NCBI GenBank assembly: GCA_019634635.1
Contig: JAHCBB010000007.1
Location: 62,001-126,000, forward strand
DNA length: 64,000 bases
Origin: Verrucomicrobiia bacterium
GTDB lineage: Bacteria; Verrucomicrobiota; Verrucomicrobiia; Limisphaerales; UBA9464
Reading direction: 5' to 3'
Below the pieces are notes generated by a model, which was not told where the DNA came from, searched no databases, and worked only from the letters and a program-made list of their open reading frames with translations. This document shows, one piece after another, positions 38,124 to 46,528 of the stretch. Position 1 is the first letter of the stretch; each line of letters begins with the position of its first letter. Made by a program: the position numbers and the translations under genes.

Positions 38124-38606
38124 TCACGGGCCGCCCAGGGCCTCAAGCACCTCGGTGGGGTGGTCCTCCGGCTTCACCTTCGGCCAGATCTTCACGATCC
38201 GGCCGTCCGCGCCGATCAGGAAGGTGACCCGGTGGGTGCCGTGATACTTGCGCCCCATGAACAATTTCTCCCCCCAAACCCCGTAGGCCGAAACCATCCG
38301 GTGATCGGTGTCGGCCAGAAGGGGAAACGGCAGCTGGAATTTATCGGTGAACTTCTGGTGGGACTTCACCGGGTCCACGCTCACGCCGAGGACCACGGCG
38401 CCCCGCTTCTGGATCTGCCGGTAAATGTCCCGGAACCCGCAGGCCTCCTTGGTGCATCCCGGAGTGTCATCCTTGGGGTAGAAATAGAGGACGACCGATT
38501 TCCCGGTGAAATCGGACAAGGACACCTGCGTCCCGTCCGTCGCGGTGGCGGTGAAGGCCGGCGCGGGGTCGCCGGGCTTCAGCGCGAGTTCCAGTTCCTT
38601 TGCCAT
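38124..38606 (-). CDS. bcp: Thioredoxin-dependent peroxiredoxin (BCP type)
   Basis: 160 aa, a typical BCP/PrxQ. LKPGDPAPAFTATATDG opens it. VVLYFYPKDDTPGCTKEACG contains the peroxidatic Cys and the resolving Cys five residues later. GVSVDPVKSHQKFTDKFQLP and HGTHRVTFLIGADGRIVKIW follow. It reduces hydrogen and lipid peroxides with electrons from thioredoxin. A clear promoter (TTGCGC/TAGCCT) ends 8 nt before the ATG at 38606, so the mRNA is probably leaderless. The longer in-frame extension upstream would cross that promoter and is rejected. Confidence 0.95.
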   Translation of the reverse strand: MAKELELALKPGDPAPAFTATATDGTQVSLSDFTGKSVVLYFYPKDDTPGCTKEACGFRDIYRQIQKRGAVVLGVSVDPVKSHQKFTDKFQLPFPLLADTDHRMVSAYGVWGEKLFMGRKYHGTHRVTFLIGADGRIVKIWPKVKPEDHPTEVLEALGGP

Positions 38607-38614
38607 GGCGCCGC

Positions 38615-38642
38615 AGGCTACCTCGTGGCCCGTCCGGCGCAA
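38615..38642 (-). promoter_or_regulatory. Promoter of bcp, leaderless arrangement
   Basis: Minus-strand TTGCGC (38642-38637), 16-nt spacer, TAGCCT (38620-38615). The bcp ATG begins 8 nt after the -10 box. Confidence 0.5.
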
Positions 38643-38798
38643 CCCGCCTGAAACGAACATTCTCCCCGCCGCCGCCGTCGAACCCTCATGAAGACGGCTG
38701 CATGCCATGGCCGGATTTTCCGGGCCCGCCCCAACCACCCGCGCGAAACCCGCCGGGTGAGACCACTGGTGTCTGACCCACCCCCCGAGAGTGGGGCC

Positions 38799-39050
38799 AT
38801 GAGAAACGTCCTGCTGCCCGCGGAATCCTCCCGGCCCGCCGTGACCTCCGCAGTGCGGTCCGGTCGCGGCGAATCCCAATTGAATCTCGGTCTCGTGGTG
38901 CCCCCGCCCGCCTCATCGGCCCCCCGGCGGCCACAGGTCCGGACTGCCGTCCCGCCCGCGGGGAGCCGGAGCCGGGCTCAATGGTGGTTCCGGCAGATGC
39001 GCCAGATCGTCGCCGAGGGGCGCGACTTCGACGCCCCCGGCGTCTTCTGA
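38799..39050 (+). CDS. Small hypothetical protein with WWF motif
   Basis: 83 aa. The N-terminal part is Ser/Pro/Arg-rich and looks disordered; the C-terminus contains SRAQWWFRQMRQIVAEGRDF, an amphipathic helix with paired Trp. Short proteins with a similar 'QWWF-x-x-M-R' end occur, to my recollection, in other Verrucomicrobia. No domain, signal or TM segment. It is supported by GC-rich third positions and the conserved-looking tail only; it might be a chance frame. Confidence 0.4.
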   Translation: MRNVLLPAESSRPAVTSAVRSGRGESQLNLGLVVPPPASSAPRRPQVRTAVPPAGSRSRAQWWFRQMRQIVAEGRDFDAPGVF

Positions 39051-39067
39051 AAGGCCTGCCTCCGGGG

Positions 39068-39823
39068 TCAGAGCAGCGGCAGCACGTAAACGTCGTCGCG
39101 GCGCACCCAGCCGAAGCGACCCGACCCGGGCTCTTCCACCATCACCCAGTCGCCCCGCCGGTTCCGGCTCCGGAGTTCTGATGCCTCTGGAAGCAGGAAG
39201 GCGGTCCGCGCTTCCTCCAGCGGACTCACCCGGATCGGGACATCCGCACGGAGCAGGATGGCGTCCGGTTCGCGCCAGCGGCTCCAGAGGGCGGCCAGCA
39301 TCAGGACGGACAGGCCCACCGCCACGGTCCCGGCGACCCAGACGGTGCGCCTCCAGCGATCCCGCCAGACGGGACGCGACAATCCACAGATCAGGAGCAG
39401 GCCCCACACCCACATCGCGGCCAGGGCAAGGACGGCCCACTCATTGAGGGTGAGCCGATGGAGCACGCCGGCAGAGGCGGCGCGATCGGATCCCGAAGGC
39501 ACGCGCGTGGCGATCTGCGCGAGAGCCCGCCGGATGGACGGATCCCGCGGATCCATTCGCCCGGCCAGCCGGGCATGCGCCCAGGCTCTACCGGTTTGGC
39601 CGAGCTTCCATCGGGCCTGCGCGCGGTTGTATTCGAGCGCCGCCGAGGTGCGTCCACCCGCGGTCAATGCGTCGTAGGCGGCGGCACCCTCGGCGTAGCG
39701 CCCCTCCGCCGTCAGCTGGTTGGCCATATCCGGGGAATCGGTGGAGCCCGGGGCTGGCGCGGCACTCGCACCCAGATTCCCGATGCCGAGCAGGGCGATC
39801 GCCATCAGGATCCCGAATCTCAT
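39068..39823 (-). CDS. batE: BatE-like TPR/TM/SH3 protein
   Basis: 251 aa from ATG 39823. A signal-like N-terminus (MRFGILMAIALLGIGNLGAS) precedes TPR-like helices (~35-110: QLTAEGRYAEGAAAYDALTA, LEYNRAQARWKLGQTGRAWA). Two TM helices (~130-190) and a C-terminal SH3-like domain (LLRADVPIRVSPLEEARTAF ... GDWVMVEEPG ... GWVRRDDVYVL) follow, the BatE layout. It is the last gene of the Bat operon. A GTG at 39901 overlaps the batD stop (GTGA) and is in frame, so coupled initiation there with a 26-residue extension is an alternative; I preferred the ATG because it places the signal peptide at the N-terminus. It probably scaffolds the Bat complex in the periplasm. Confidence 0.85.
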   Translation of the reverse strand: MRFGILMAIALLGIGNLGASAAPAPGSTDSPDMANQLTAEGRYAEGAAAYDALTAGGRTSAALEYNRAQARWKLGQTGRAWAHARLAGRMDPRDPSIRRALAQIATRVPSGSDRAASAGVLHRLTLNEWAVLALAAMWVWGLLLICGLSRPVWRDRWRRTVWVAGTVAVGLSVLMLAALWSRWREPDAILLRADVPIRVSPLEEARTAFLLPEASELRSRNRRGDWVMVEEPGSGRFGWVRRDDVYVLPLL

Positions 39824-39897
39824 CCGATGGAAAACGGCGGGACCGCAGTGCCCATCGCCCGGTGCAACGGACGCGGGGTCGTTGAGCTTGAGACGCC

Positions 39898-41691
39898 TCA
39901 CGGTGACTCCTCCAGGTGTTCGAGCGCTGCAAGGACCTCGGCGGCGTCGCGGGCGTTCTCCACCAATTCACCCGAAGCAGCCCCCGGCGCGAATCGGGCC
40001 TGCGCCATGGCCGCGAACAGGCGGCGCAACCTTGCGGCATCGGTTCCCGAAAATCCCCGCGCCTCCAGCGGACCCTCAAGGACCTCCTCCGTGAAGTGGC
40101 CAGGCACGCCCCCGAGAAGCAGCGCCAGTTGCTCCTGCAGCGCCGCGTTCAGCGCCGCGTAGAAGTCCGCGACCCGCCCGGCAGCGGCATGGGCGGCCAG
40201 GGCGGTGGTCGCTTCGGCGATTGCCTGCCGGGCGCGGCGGCGCGCCAGTCCGACCGTGTCGGCCGTCCGCCGCCGCCGCCACCAGATCGCAAGCCCGGCA
40301 GTGGCATAGGCAAGGAGCGGAAAGCTCCAGGCACACCAATAGGCGGCCCGGGACACCATCAGCGCGCCGGGCCGACGCAGCGGCCCCACGTCCGCGAATA
40401 GCGCCAGATCCGCGGCGGAATCGGCCGGACGACTGGACGATCCCGGCGCCGGCCCGACATGACTGCCGGAGGGCTGGGCCTGGGCGGTTGCGCCCTGTCG
40501 GACTTCGATCCTTAGGGGACCCGGGGCGTCGGTCAGGTACCGCCGGGTATCGGGATCCCACGAGGACCAGACGGGCCAGTTCAACGTCTGGAGTCCCGAC
40601 TCCTCCGGAACCAGCACGAGTTCGAAGGTCTTGGTGCCGGTCAACCCGAGCGGATCGCCCTCGGCGAACGAATTCGTGCCCGGGTACACTTGGAACGGGG
40701 CGCTGGAGGGCAGGGGGGGCAGGCGGAGGGCATCAAAGTTTCCGGCACCGGACACGCGGACGCGGACGGTCACCGGGTCGCCCACCGCTACATTGGTTGC
40801 CGACAGCCGCACCTCGGAGCGGAAGCGTCCCACAGCCCCCTCGTATCCGGCAGGACGGCCCGCGGGGGGCGGATTGAGCACGCGGAGGGGCAGCGGTTCG
40901 CTGTTAAAGGTGATCTGGCGTTGTTCCGTGCCGCCAAAGAAACCGCGGCCGGTGTCGAACCGGTAGAGCGTTTGCAGCTCTGCGGGGCCGACCTCGAATT
41001 CACCGGGCTTGATGGCCGTGACCGCCAGGGTCCAGCGCACCACCCCATGATCGTGCCCGTTCAGCTTCTCCGGAGGCAGATTCTCCATGCGCTGACGCCC
41101 CTTGAGGAATCCCTCCATGGCAAGCGTGGGCGGCGCCTGCTGGGCCGGGCTGACCCGGAACAGAAACCGGACCTCCACCGGGAAGGTTTCGCCGACGTAA
41201 ACTTCGGAGCGCGGCGCCGAGAGCTGGAGGACCCCAAGGCGTGACAGGTCGCGTCCGGCCCCCACGCGGAGGATCAGCGGCTGGGTCTGGTACGGGCGCC
41301 CCCCCACCTCCACGGTGATCGCCGGGATGCTCACGGCACCCTGTGCCTTGGGGGTGACGACGTATTGATGGGTGACCGACGACGACTGCTTGAAGTTGAT
41401 GAACGAAAAATTTCTGGAACTGCCCCGGTACTGGATCGTTGCGCCGGTGACCTCGGGCGTCGGGGGTGCGGGCACCTCTCCCAGGTCGGTAAACACCAGG
41501 TTCAGGGTTGCAGAATCACCCAGTGGAATCTCCTGCGGTTCCAGTTGGGCGATGAGCGACGGCTCGGCAAGAAGCCGCAGCCCGGTGATGCAGGCCATCA
41601 TCGCCATCACCCAGCCTCTGAGGCATCCGGAGGCCGCGAAGGGAGTCCGCAACGATCCGGCAGCCGGAAGTCTGTGCGTTGCGTTCACCAT
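39898..41691 (-). CDS. batD: BatD, aerotolerance-type membrane protein
   Basis: 597 aa. A signal segment (VMAMMACITGLRLLAEPSLI) is followed by several Ig-like beta-sandwich repeats. IAQLEPQEIPLGDSATLNLV is the standard BatD opening, and SVTHQYVVTPKAQGAVSIPA and VYVGETFPVEVRFLFRVS are recognisable. One or two TM helices lie near ~460-480 (FPLLAYATAGLAIWW), with a cytoplasmic helical tail. BatD is the periplasmic partner of the BatA/B VWA proteins. Its start overlaps the batC stop by 7 nt (ATGGTGA) and its stop overlaps a GTG start of batE. Confidence 0.93.
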   Translation of the reverse strand: MVNATHRLPAAGSLRTPFAASGCLRGWVMAMMACITGLRLLAEPSLIAQLEPQEIPLGDSATLNLVFTDLGEVPAPPTPEVTGATIQYRGSSRNFSFINFKQSSSVTHQYVVTPKAQGAVSIPAITVEVGGRPYQTQPLILRVGAGRDLSRLGVLQLSAPRSEVYVGETFPVEVRFLFRVSPAQQAPPTLAMEGFLKGRQRMENLPPEKLNGHDHGVVRWTLAVTAIKPGEFEVGPAELQTLYRFDTGRGFFGGTEQRQITFNSEPLPLRVLNPPPAGRPAGYEGAVGRFRSEVRLSATNVAVGDPVTVRVRVSGAGNFDALRLPPLPSSAPFQVYPGTNSFAEGDPLGLTGTKTFELVLVPEESGLQTLNWPVWSSWDPDTRRYLTDAPGPLRIEVRQGATAQAQPSGSHVGPAPGSSSRPADSAADLALFADVGPLRRPGALMVSRAAYWCAWSFPLLAYATAGLAIWWRRRRTADTVGLARRRARQAIAEATTALAAHAAAGRVADFYAALNAALQEQLALLLGGVPGHFTEEVLEGPLEARGFSGTDAARLRRLFAAMAQARFAPGAASGELVENARDAAEVLAALEHLEESP

Positions 41692-42734
41692 GGCTTGCGA
41701 ACCCTTGCGGCCCGTTCCGCCTGCTTGTCGCCGCCCGGAGCCCGCAACATCAGGGCCTTCTCATCGTCCTTCTGCCCCTCCAGGATCTGAATGGCTTGTG
41801 CCGGGGTCATTGCCCCGGATGGATCCTCCTGGGCGGCCATGGCCGCCCGGCCGTCGTCGCCCTCGGATCCTTCCTGAGTCCCCGCATGGGACCCATTCCG
41901 CGAGTCTCCCTGGCCGTTCTCAGACTCCCCCGGATTTCCCACGGGCGAGCCCTCCTGTTGTTCTTTCCCGTCCTTTCCGGGTTCCGGCTCCCCGTCCTTC
42001 CCGGCACCCGGTTGCGGTTGCCCCGGCTTTTCGCGCTCCTGTCCGCCCGGATTGTCGGAGCCCTGCCCCGGGTCTTTGGACGGATCGGACCGGTCCCCGG
42101 AGTTGTCCTGCCCATCCTTTGGCTTCTGCCGCCCCTTGGCATCCTTCGACTCGTCGGGATCCTGCGATTTGTCCTTGGAGTCGTCGTTCGAAGCATTGTC
42201 CTGCGGGGGCGGCGGCATTTGCTGCTGGAGTTCCTCCAATCGCTGACGGACGTAGGCGAGATTGCCGGCGGCATTGGTGTCGGAGGCATCCAGCTTGGTC
42301 GCGGCCGTGAAGTTGGTCAGGGCTTCCTGCCAGAGGCGCTGGCGGCTCTGGGGATCCTGGAGGCTTTCCCCAAGCCGATACCGGGTGTTGCCCAGGTTGT
42401 AATAGGCCTGTTGCTGAAGCCGCAGGTCCGGGGCGCCCACCACCGACTCGAACCACCGGATGGCATTGGTCAGATCATTCTGGCGGTAGGCGGCCGTGCC
42501 GGCGTTGAAGCGCAGCCTCGGGTCGTCGGGACGCTCCCGGGCCAGGGTGGCATATTGTTCCTGGGACGGAGCGAACCGACCCCGGCGGTAGTTGCGGAGT
42601 GCCTCCTCCGGCGACGGTGACGACGATGAAGCGCCAAACGCCGCTGGAGCCAGCAGCGCGGCAGCCAGTGACAAGGACCCGACCGCACGCAGGAACGTCC
42701 GTCGCCTTCCGGATGGATGGAGAGATTGGTTCAT
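41685..42734 (-). CDS. batC: BatC-like TPR protein with acidic/low-complexity region
   Basis: 349 aa. A signal peptide (FLRAVGSLSLAAALLAPAAFG) precedes TPR repeats (~40-170: ALRNYRRGRFAPSQEQYATL, LRFNAGTAAYRQNDLTNAIR, AYYNLGNTRYRLGESLQDPQ, ALTNFTAATKLDASDTNAAG). A long Asp/Lys/Gln/Gly-Pro low-complexity spacer (~185-300) follows. The C-terminus ends MTPAQAIQILEGQKDDEKAL, a short helix common at the end of BatC proteins. TPRs would dock other Bat components. It lies 18 nt after batB. Confidence 0.92.
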   Translation of the reverse strand: MNQSLHPSGRRRTFLRAVGSLSLAAALLAPAAFGASSSSPSPEEALRNYRRGRFAPSQEQYATLARERPDDPRLRFNAGTAAYRQNDLTNAIRWFESVVGAPDLRLQQQAYYNLGNTRYRLGESLQDPQSRQRLWQEALTNFTAATKLDASDTNAAGNLAYVRQRLEELQQQMPPPPQDNASNDDSKDKSQDPDESKDAKGRQKPKDGQDNSGDRSDPSKDPGQGSDNPGGQEREKPGQPQPGAGKDGEPEPGKDGKEQQEGSPVGNPGESENGQGDSRNGSHAGTQEGSEGDDGRAAMAAQEDPSGAMTPAQAIQILEGQKDDEKALMLRAPGGDKQAERAARVRKPW

Positions 42735-42752
42735 GCCGAAATCCGACTGCCT

Positions 42753-43808
42753 TCAAGTGCCGGCGGTTCTCGCATCCTGCAAGGTCGGCGGCAACGACGG
42801 ACCCGCGGCAACCCGACGATGCTCGGGCACCAGAATCTCCAGGAGCAGCAGGAGGACGGCCAGCGCCAGCGGCCATTGGAAGCGCTCGAACCACTGGCGC
42901 GACTTGCCCGCCCGGGTCGCCGTCCGCGGAATCGGCTCCAGACCGCGTTCATACAGGGTCTGGATCGTCTGCCGGTTCTGCAAGGGCAGGTAGAATCCGC
43001 CGCCCGCCTCCGCGATCTCGCGAAGCAGGGTTTCGTTGAGCTGCGATTTCACGGCATTGCCGTCCGCATCCTTCACAAACACGGAATTGCCGTACGGATC
43101 GGTCATGCGCAACACCGCACCGCCAAGGGTGCCAACCCCCAGGGTGAAGACCCGAATGCCCTCACGCGCCGCGAGGCGCGCGGCCTCGATCGCCCCGGGT
43201 TCGTGGTCCTCGCCGTCCGTGATCAGCAGGATGGCTCGCGCGCCGGTGCTGTCCTTGTCAAAGGCGGCGACCGCCTCCCGGATCGCCGGGGCAATCTCGC
43301 TGCCCTGGACCGGCAGGATGTCGCAGTCGAGCCCCTGAACCGTCTGCCGCAGGGCCTCGTCATCGAGGGTCAGGGGCGCCTGGAGGAAGGCCTCGCCGGC
43401 GAACGCGACCACGCCGATGCGGTCGGCCCGTGCGAGCCCGAGCAGGTCAAACACGGCACGCTTGGCCTTTGACAGCCGGTTGGGGGCGGCATCGTTGGCC
43501 AGCATCGAGCGCGAGACATCGAACACGACCAGGATGTCGAGTCCCGAGGCGAGCGTCTCCTCATCGCGATAGCCCCACCGCGGGCGGGCCAGCGCGAGCA
43601 GGGTCAACGTAATCGCCAGGGCCAGAAGGACCCGCTTGAGGATCTGAAGGCCCGGGGAAACGCCGACGGTCAGGGCGCCAAACAACCGGGCCCGGATGAA
43701 CGCCCGTGCCGCCGCCTGCTTCCGGCCCCAGGTCCACCAAAGAAACCACCCCAGCAGGGGCACCACCACTGCGGACATCCACAGATAGGCCGGACTGGCG
43801 AAATTCAT
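42753..43808 (-). CDS. batB: BatB-like VWA-domain membrane protein
   Basis: 351 aa. Two N-terminal TM segments (SAVVVPLLGWFLWWTW; VLLALAITLTLLALARPRWG) precede a von Willebrand A domain (~85-270). The MIDAS motif is LVVFDVSRSMLAND, RIGVVAFAGEAFLQAPLTLD supplies the Thr site, and AILLITDGEDHEPG the Asp site. A final TM helix lies near the C-terminus (WPLALAVLLLLLEILV). It overlaps the batA stop by 4 nt (ATGA). VWA domains bind partners through Mg2+; Bat proteins interact with the MoxR ATPase. Confidence 0.93.
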   Translation of the reverse strand: MNFASPAYLWMSAVVVPLLGWFLWWTWGRKQAAARAFIRARLFGALTVGVSPGLQILKRVLLALAITLTLLALARPRWGYRDEETLASGLDILVVFDVSRSMLANDAAPNRLSKAKRAVFDLLGLARADRIGVVAFAGEAFLQAPLTLDDEALRQTVQGLDCDILPVQGSEIAPAIREAVAAFDKDSTGARAILLITDGEDHEPGAIEAARLAAREGIRVFTLGVGTLGGAVLRMTDPYGNSVFVKDADGNAVKSQLNETLLREIAEAGGGFYLPLQNRQTIQTLYERGLEPIPRTATRAGKSRQWFERFQWPLALAVLLLLLEILVPEHRRVAAGPSLPPTLQDARTAGT

Positions 43809-44812
43809 GGCAGCTTCCTCCACACGGTCTGCCCGAGGAGCACCTCCAGGAGCAGAAGCCCGAGACCGGGCAGGACAAACCACTCCATGACTTCCTCGAC
43901 GAACGCAAATTTGTTGAGGGTCGCCTCCGTCTTCTCCAGGGAATCAATTTCGGCGTAGATCCGGCGCAGCGTCTCGGTGCTGTCGGCCCGGTAGTACTTG
44001 CCCCCGGTGAGGTCCGCGATCTTGCGGAGGGTGTCCTCGTCAATGTCCACCGGTGCCTGGCCGTACACCTTGCGTCCGAAGGCATCCGTCCCCCGAGGCA
44101 CCGGTGCCAGACCCCGCGTGCCCACGCCGATGGTGTACACCTTCACCCCAAGGGCGGCCGCGGCCTCCGCGGCGGTCATCGGCGGGATCTTGCCCGCGTT
44201 GTTCTGCCCGTCGGTCAGCAGGATGACGATCCGGGACTTGGACTTGAGTCCGCGGAGCCGGTTGACCGCCGTGGCGAGTCCGGACCCGATGGCGGTCTGG
44301 TCGCCATTGATGGTGCCCAGTTCGATCCGGTCCATGACCCGGCGCAGGAAGTCGTGATCCAGCGTGGGCGGTGCGGCCACGTAGGCCTCGGTCCCAAACA
44401 CCACGATCCCGATGCGGTCCGACGGCCGGTTTTCCACGAAGGTCCGCAGCGTGTCCTTGGCGATCTCCAGACGGTTCACCTGCTGCCCGCGCAGCCGGAA
44501 ATCCTCGGCGATCATGGAGCCGCTGAGGTCCAGGGCGACGGCGATGTCAATGCCGCTGGCCTTGAGCGGGGCCTGTCCCCCGGCGATTTGCGGACGCGCC
44601 AGGCCCACGAACAACAGGGCCAGCGCCGCCCAGCGAAGATTCATCAGCACCGCACCCGCCCGGCTTCGGCGCAGCTCGGTAATGCCCTTCACCAGCGTCA
44701 GGCTGGAATAGACGAAGGCGCTCTCCGGCCCGCGCCGCCCCCGCAGCCACGCCAGCAGGGGAATGAGCAGCAACCCGACCAGCCACCACGGTGCCGCAAA
44801 CAGGAAGTTCAT
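43805..44812 (-). CDS. batA: BatA-like VWA-domain membrane protein
   Basis: 335 aa, paralogous to batB. The N-terminal anchor helices (APWWLVGLLLIPLLAWLRG; LRWAALALLFVGLARPQIAG) are the BatA opening. A VWA domain (~90-290) has MIDAS IAVALDLSGSMIAEDF, FGTEAYVAAPPTLDH and IVILLTDGQNNAGKIPPM. A C-terminal helix (FVLPGLGLLLLEVLLGQ) re-enters the membrane. Conserved GGKYYRADSTETLRRIYAEI lies just before it. The start overlaps the DUF4381 stop by 4 nt. Confidence 0.95.
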   Translation of the reverse strand: MNFLFAAPWWLVGLLLIPLLAWLRGRRGPESAFVYSSLTLVKGITELRRSRAGAVLMNLRWAALALLFVGLARPQIAGGQAPLKASGIDIAVALDLSGSMIAEDFRLRGQQVNRLEIAKDTLRTFVENRPSDRIGIVVFGTEAYVAAPPTLDHDFLRRVMDRIELGTINGDQTAIGSGLATAVNRLRGLKSKSRIVILLTDGQNNAGKIPPMTAAEAAAALGVKVYTIGVGTRGLAPVPRGTDAFGRKVYGQAPVDIDEDTLRKIADLTGGKYYRADSTETLRRIYAEIDSLEKTEATLNKFAFVEEVMEWFVLPGLGLLLLEVLLGQTVWRKLP

Positions 44813-45504
44813 CGGGCACCTCCCGCTGGTTCGGGCGTCCGCGGCGCGGCCGGAATTCGGGGCGCAGTCTCCTCGACCAGACGGACCGCCGCGGCGTGGA
44901 GCTCCTCCAGTTCCGCGGGGCCGGGCTCCAGGCGTGCAAACTTCACCAGGTCGCAGCGGGTGAGGAATTCCCCCAGCAAGGTCTTGTGGGGCGACTCCAG
45001 AGCCGCGCTCGTGGTCAACTCGGCAAGGAACTCTTCCGTCGTCCGTTCCGGCGCCTTCAATCCGAACCGTGCCTCCAGGTAGGTGCGCGCGATTTCCGAA
45101 ACCCGGGTCGCGAACCGCTCCGGATCATGCCGCAGATCCAGCGCGGCGGCCAGGTCGCGAAGGGCCAGTTCCGCAGGCCCGGGCCCCGGGGCGGACGGGG
45201 CCTTCGGGCGTTGCCGCCACCACCACCAGAACGCTGCGAGCAGCGCGGTCAGCATCGCGAGCAGGGCGGCAATCCGCAGCCACGCGCCCGGGGACCGGAT
45301 GTCCAGCGGGCCACGGATGTCGTGCAACTCCACCGGCACCAGCATCGTGTTCGTGGCCGCCCAACCCGCGAGCCCTCCCATGAGGCACGGCGGCAGGAAA
45401 CGCCACGACGTCCACGCCATCCGGCCGGGACGCCGGACGCAAGGCGGCGAACCGGGGCGCTTCGCCTCATGGAGCGTCCGAAGGCTGGCAGGCGTCCTAC
45501 CCAT
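44809..45504 (-). CDS. DUF4381-like membrane protein
   Basis: 231 aa. A signal/anchor-like region (WRFLPPCLMGGLAGWAATNT) precedes VPVELHDIRGPLDIRSPGAW, the typical DUF4381 lead-in, and a TM helix (LRIAALLAMLTALLAAFWWWW). A cytoplasmic helical domain (~115-225) follows, with LALRDLAAALDLRHDPERFA, EIARTYLEARFGLKAPERTT and TTEEFLAEL. This family sits in Bat operons between the DUF58 and VWA genes in many phyla. The start overlaps the DUF58 stop by 8 nt, and the stop overlaps batA by 4 nt. Confidence 0.85.
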   Translation of the reverse strand: MGRTPASLRTLHEAKRPGSPPCVRRPGRMAWTSWRFLPPCLMGGLAGWAATNTMLVPVELHDIRGPLDIRSPGAWLRIAALLAMLTALLAAFWWWWRQRPKAPSAPGPGPAELALRDLAAALDLRHDPERFATRVSEIARTYLEARFGLKAPERTTEEFLAELTTSAALESPHKTLLGEFLTRCDLVKFARLEPGPAELEELHAAAVRLVEETAPRIPAAPRTPEPAGGAR

Positions 45505-46453
45505 GACGGCGCCTCCGTTCGCGGGTGTCAAAGAACTGTTGGAGCGCGCGGTCGTAGGGCCGGTTCGTGCGCACCTGGATGGCATCCACCCGTGCCTGGC
45601 GGAAGAGCCGGTCCAACTCCCGCTGGGTCTTGTCCTGACGCAGCGCAAAGGCGGCACGGCGCCGGAGGTCTGCCGTGTTCACCTCGACCACTTCGCCGGT
45701 CTCGGCATCCTGCAGCACCAGGCGCCCCAGCGGCGGCAGCTCCAGTTCGTAGGGATCGGTGATCTGCACCGCAACGAGATCATGCCGGCGGCTCACCTGA
45801 CGCAGGGTCGTTGCCGACATCCGGCCCAGCGTTTCGTTGTGGACCGCCCGCCGGCGCAGATGCGCGGCAATGGCGCTGCGGCTCGGATGGGTCTCCCCGA
45901 GGAAATCCGAGAGCACGATGACGATGGCGCGATGGGAGAGGACCCGCCGCGCAAACTCCAGTGCCCCGTTGACGGAGGTGCCGCGATATCTGGGTTCATG
46001 GTACAGAATGTCGCGAATCACCCGCAGCACGTGCCGGCGGCCTTTGCGTGGAGGGATGAACTTCTCGACCACTTCGGTGAACAGCAACAGCCCCACCCGG
46101 TCCTGGTTGCGGATGGCCGAGAACGCCAGCACGCATGCCATTTCCGCGGCCAGCTCCCGTTTCGATTGCTCCCCCGAACCAAACAGGCCCGAGCCGCTGA
46201 GATCCACCATGAGCAGCACCGTCTGCTCCCGTTCCTCCCGGAACTTTTTCACGAACGGATGGTTCATCCGCGCCGTGACGTTCCAGTCAATCGCCCGGAC
46301 CTCGTCGCCCGGCTGGTACTCACGGACCTCGTCGAAGTCCATTCCCTGGCCCTTGAAGGCCGAGTGGTACTGGCCGGCGAGCGTCTCGTCCACCAGGCGG
46401 CGCGTCCGCAGCTCGATCTGGCGGATCTTCTTGAGCAGCTCCTTGGGAATCAT
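45497..46453 (-). CDS. DUF58 (MoxR-associated VWA-like) protein
   Basis: 318 aa, soluble. It opens IPKELLKKIRQIELRTRRLV and has the DUF58 signature GQGMDFDEVREYQPGDEVRA followed by IDWNVTARMNHPFVKKFREE. The C-terminal VWA-like portion has VLLMVDLSGSGLFGS (incomplete MIDAS) and AIVIVLSDFLGETHPS. DUF58 proteins act with MoxR AAA+ ATPases, probably as substrate adaptors. It lies 75 nt after moxR. I took ATG 46453 because the family begins at this Ile-Pro-Lys stretch. Confidence 0.95.
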   Translation of the reverse strand: MIPKELLKKIRQIELRTRRLVDETLAGQYHSAFKGQGMDFDEVREYQPGDEVRAIDWNVTARMNHPFVKKFREEREQTVLLMVDLSGSGLFGSGEQSKRELAAEMACVLAFSAIRNQDRVGLLLFTEVVEKFIPPRKGRRHVLRVIRDILYHEPRYRGTSVNGALEFARRVLSHRAIVIVLSDFLGETHPSRSAIAAHLRRRAVHNETLGRMSATTLRQVSRRHDLVAVQITDPYELELPPLGRLVLQDAETGEVVEVNTADLRRRAAFALRQDKTQRELDRLFRQARVDAIQVRTNRPYDRALQQFFDTRERRRRHG

Positions 46454-46528
46454 CGGGACGATCGGACGTGGGTCAGGCACCGCCGGCAACCGCACGGTGG
46501 CGGGAGGCGTCCCGCCGCCGGGCGGACC

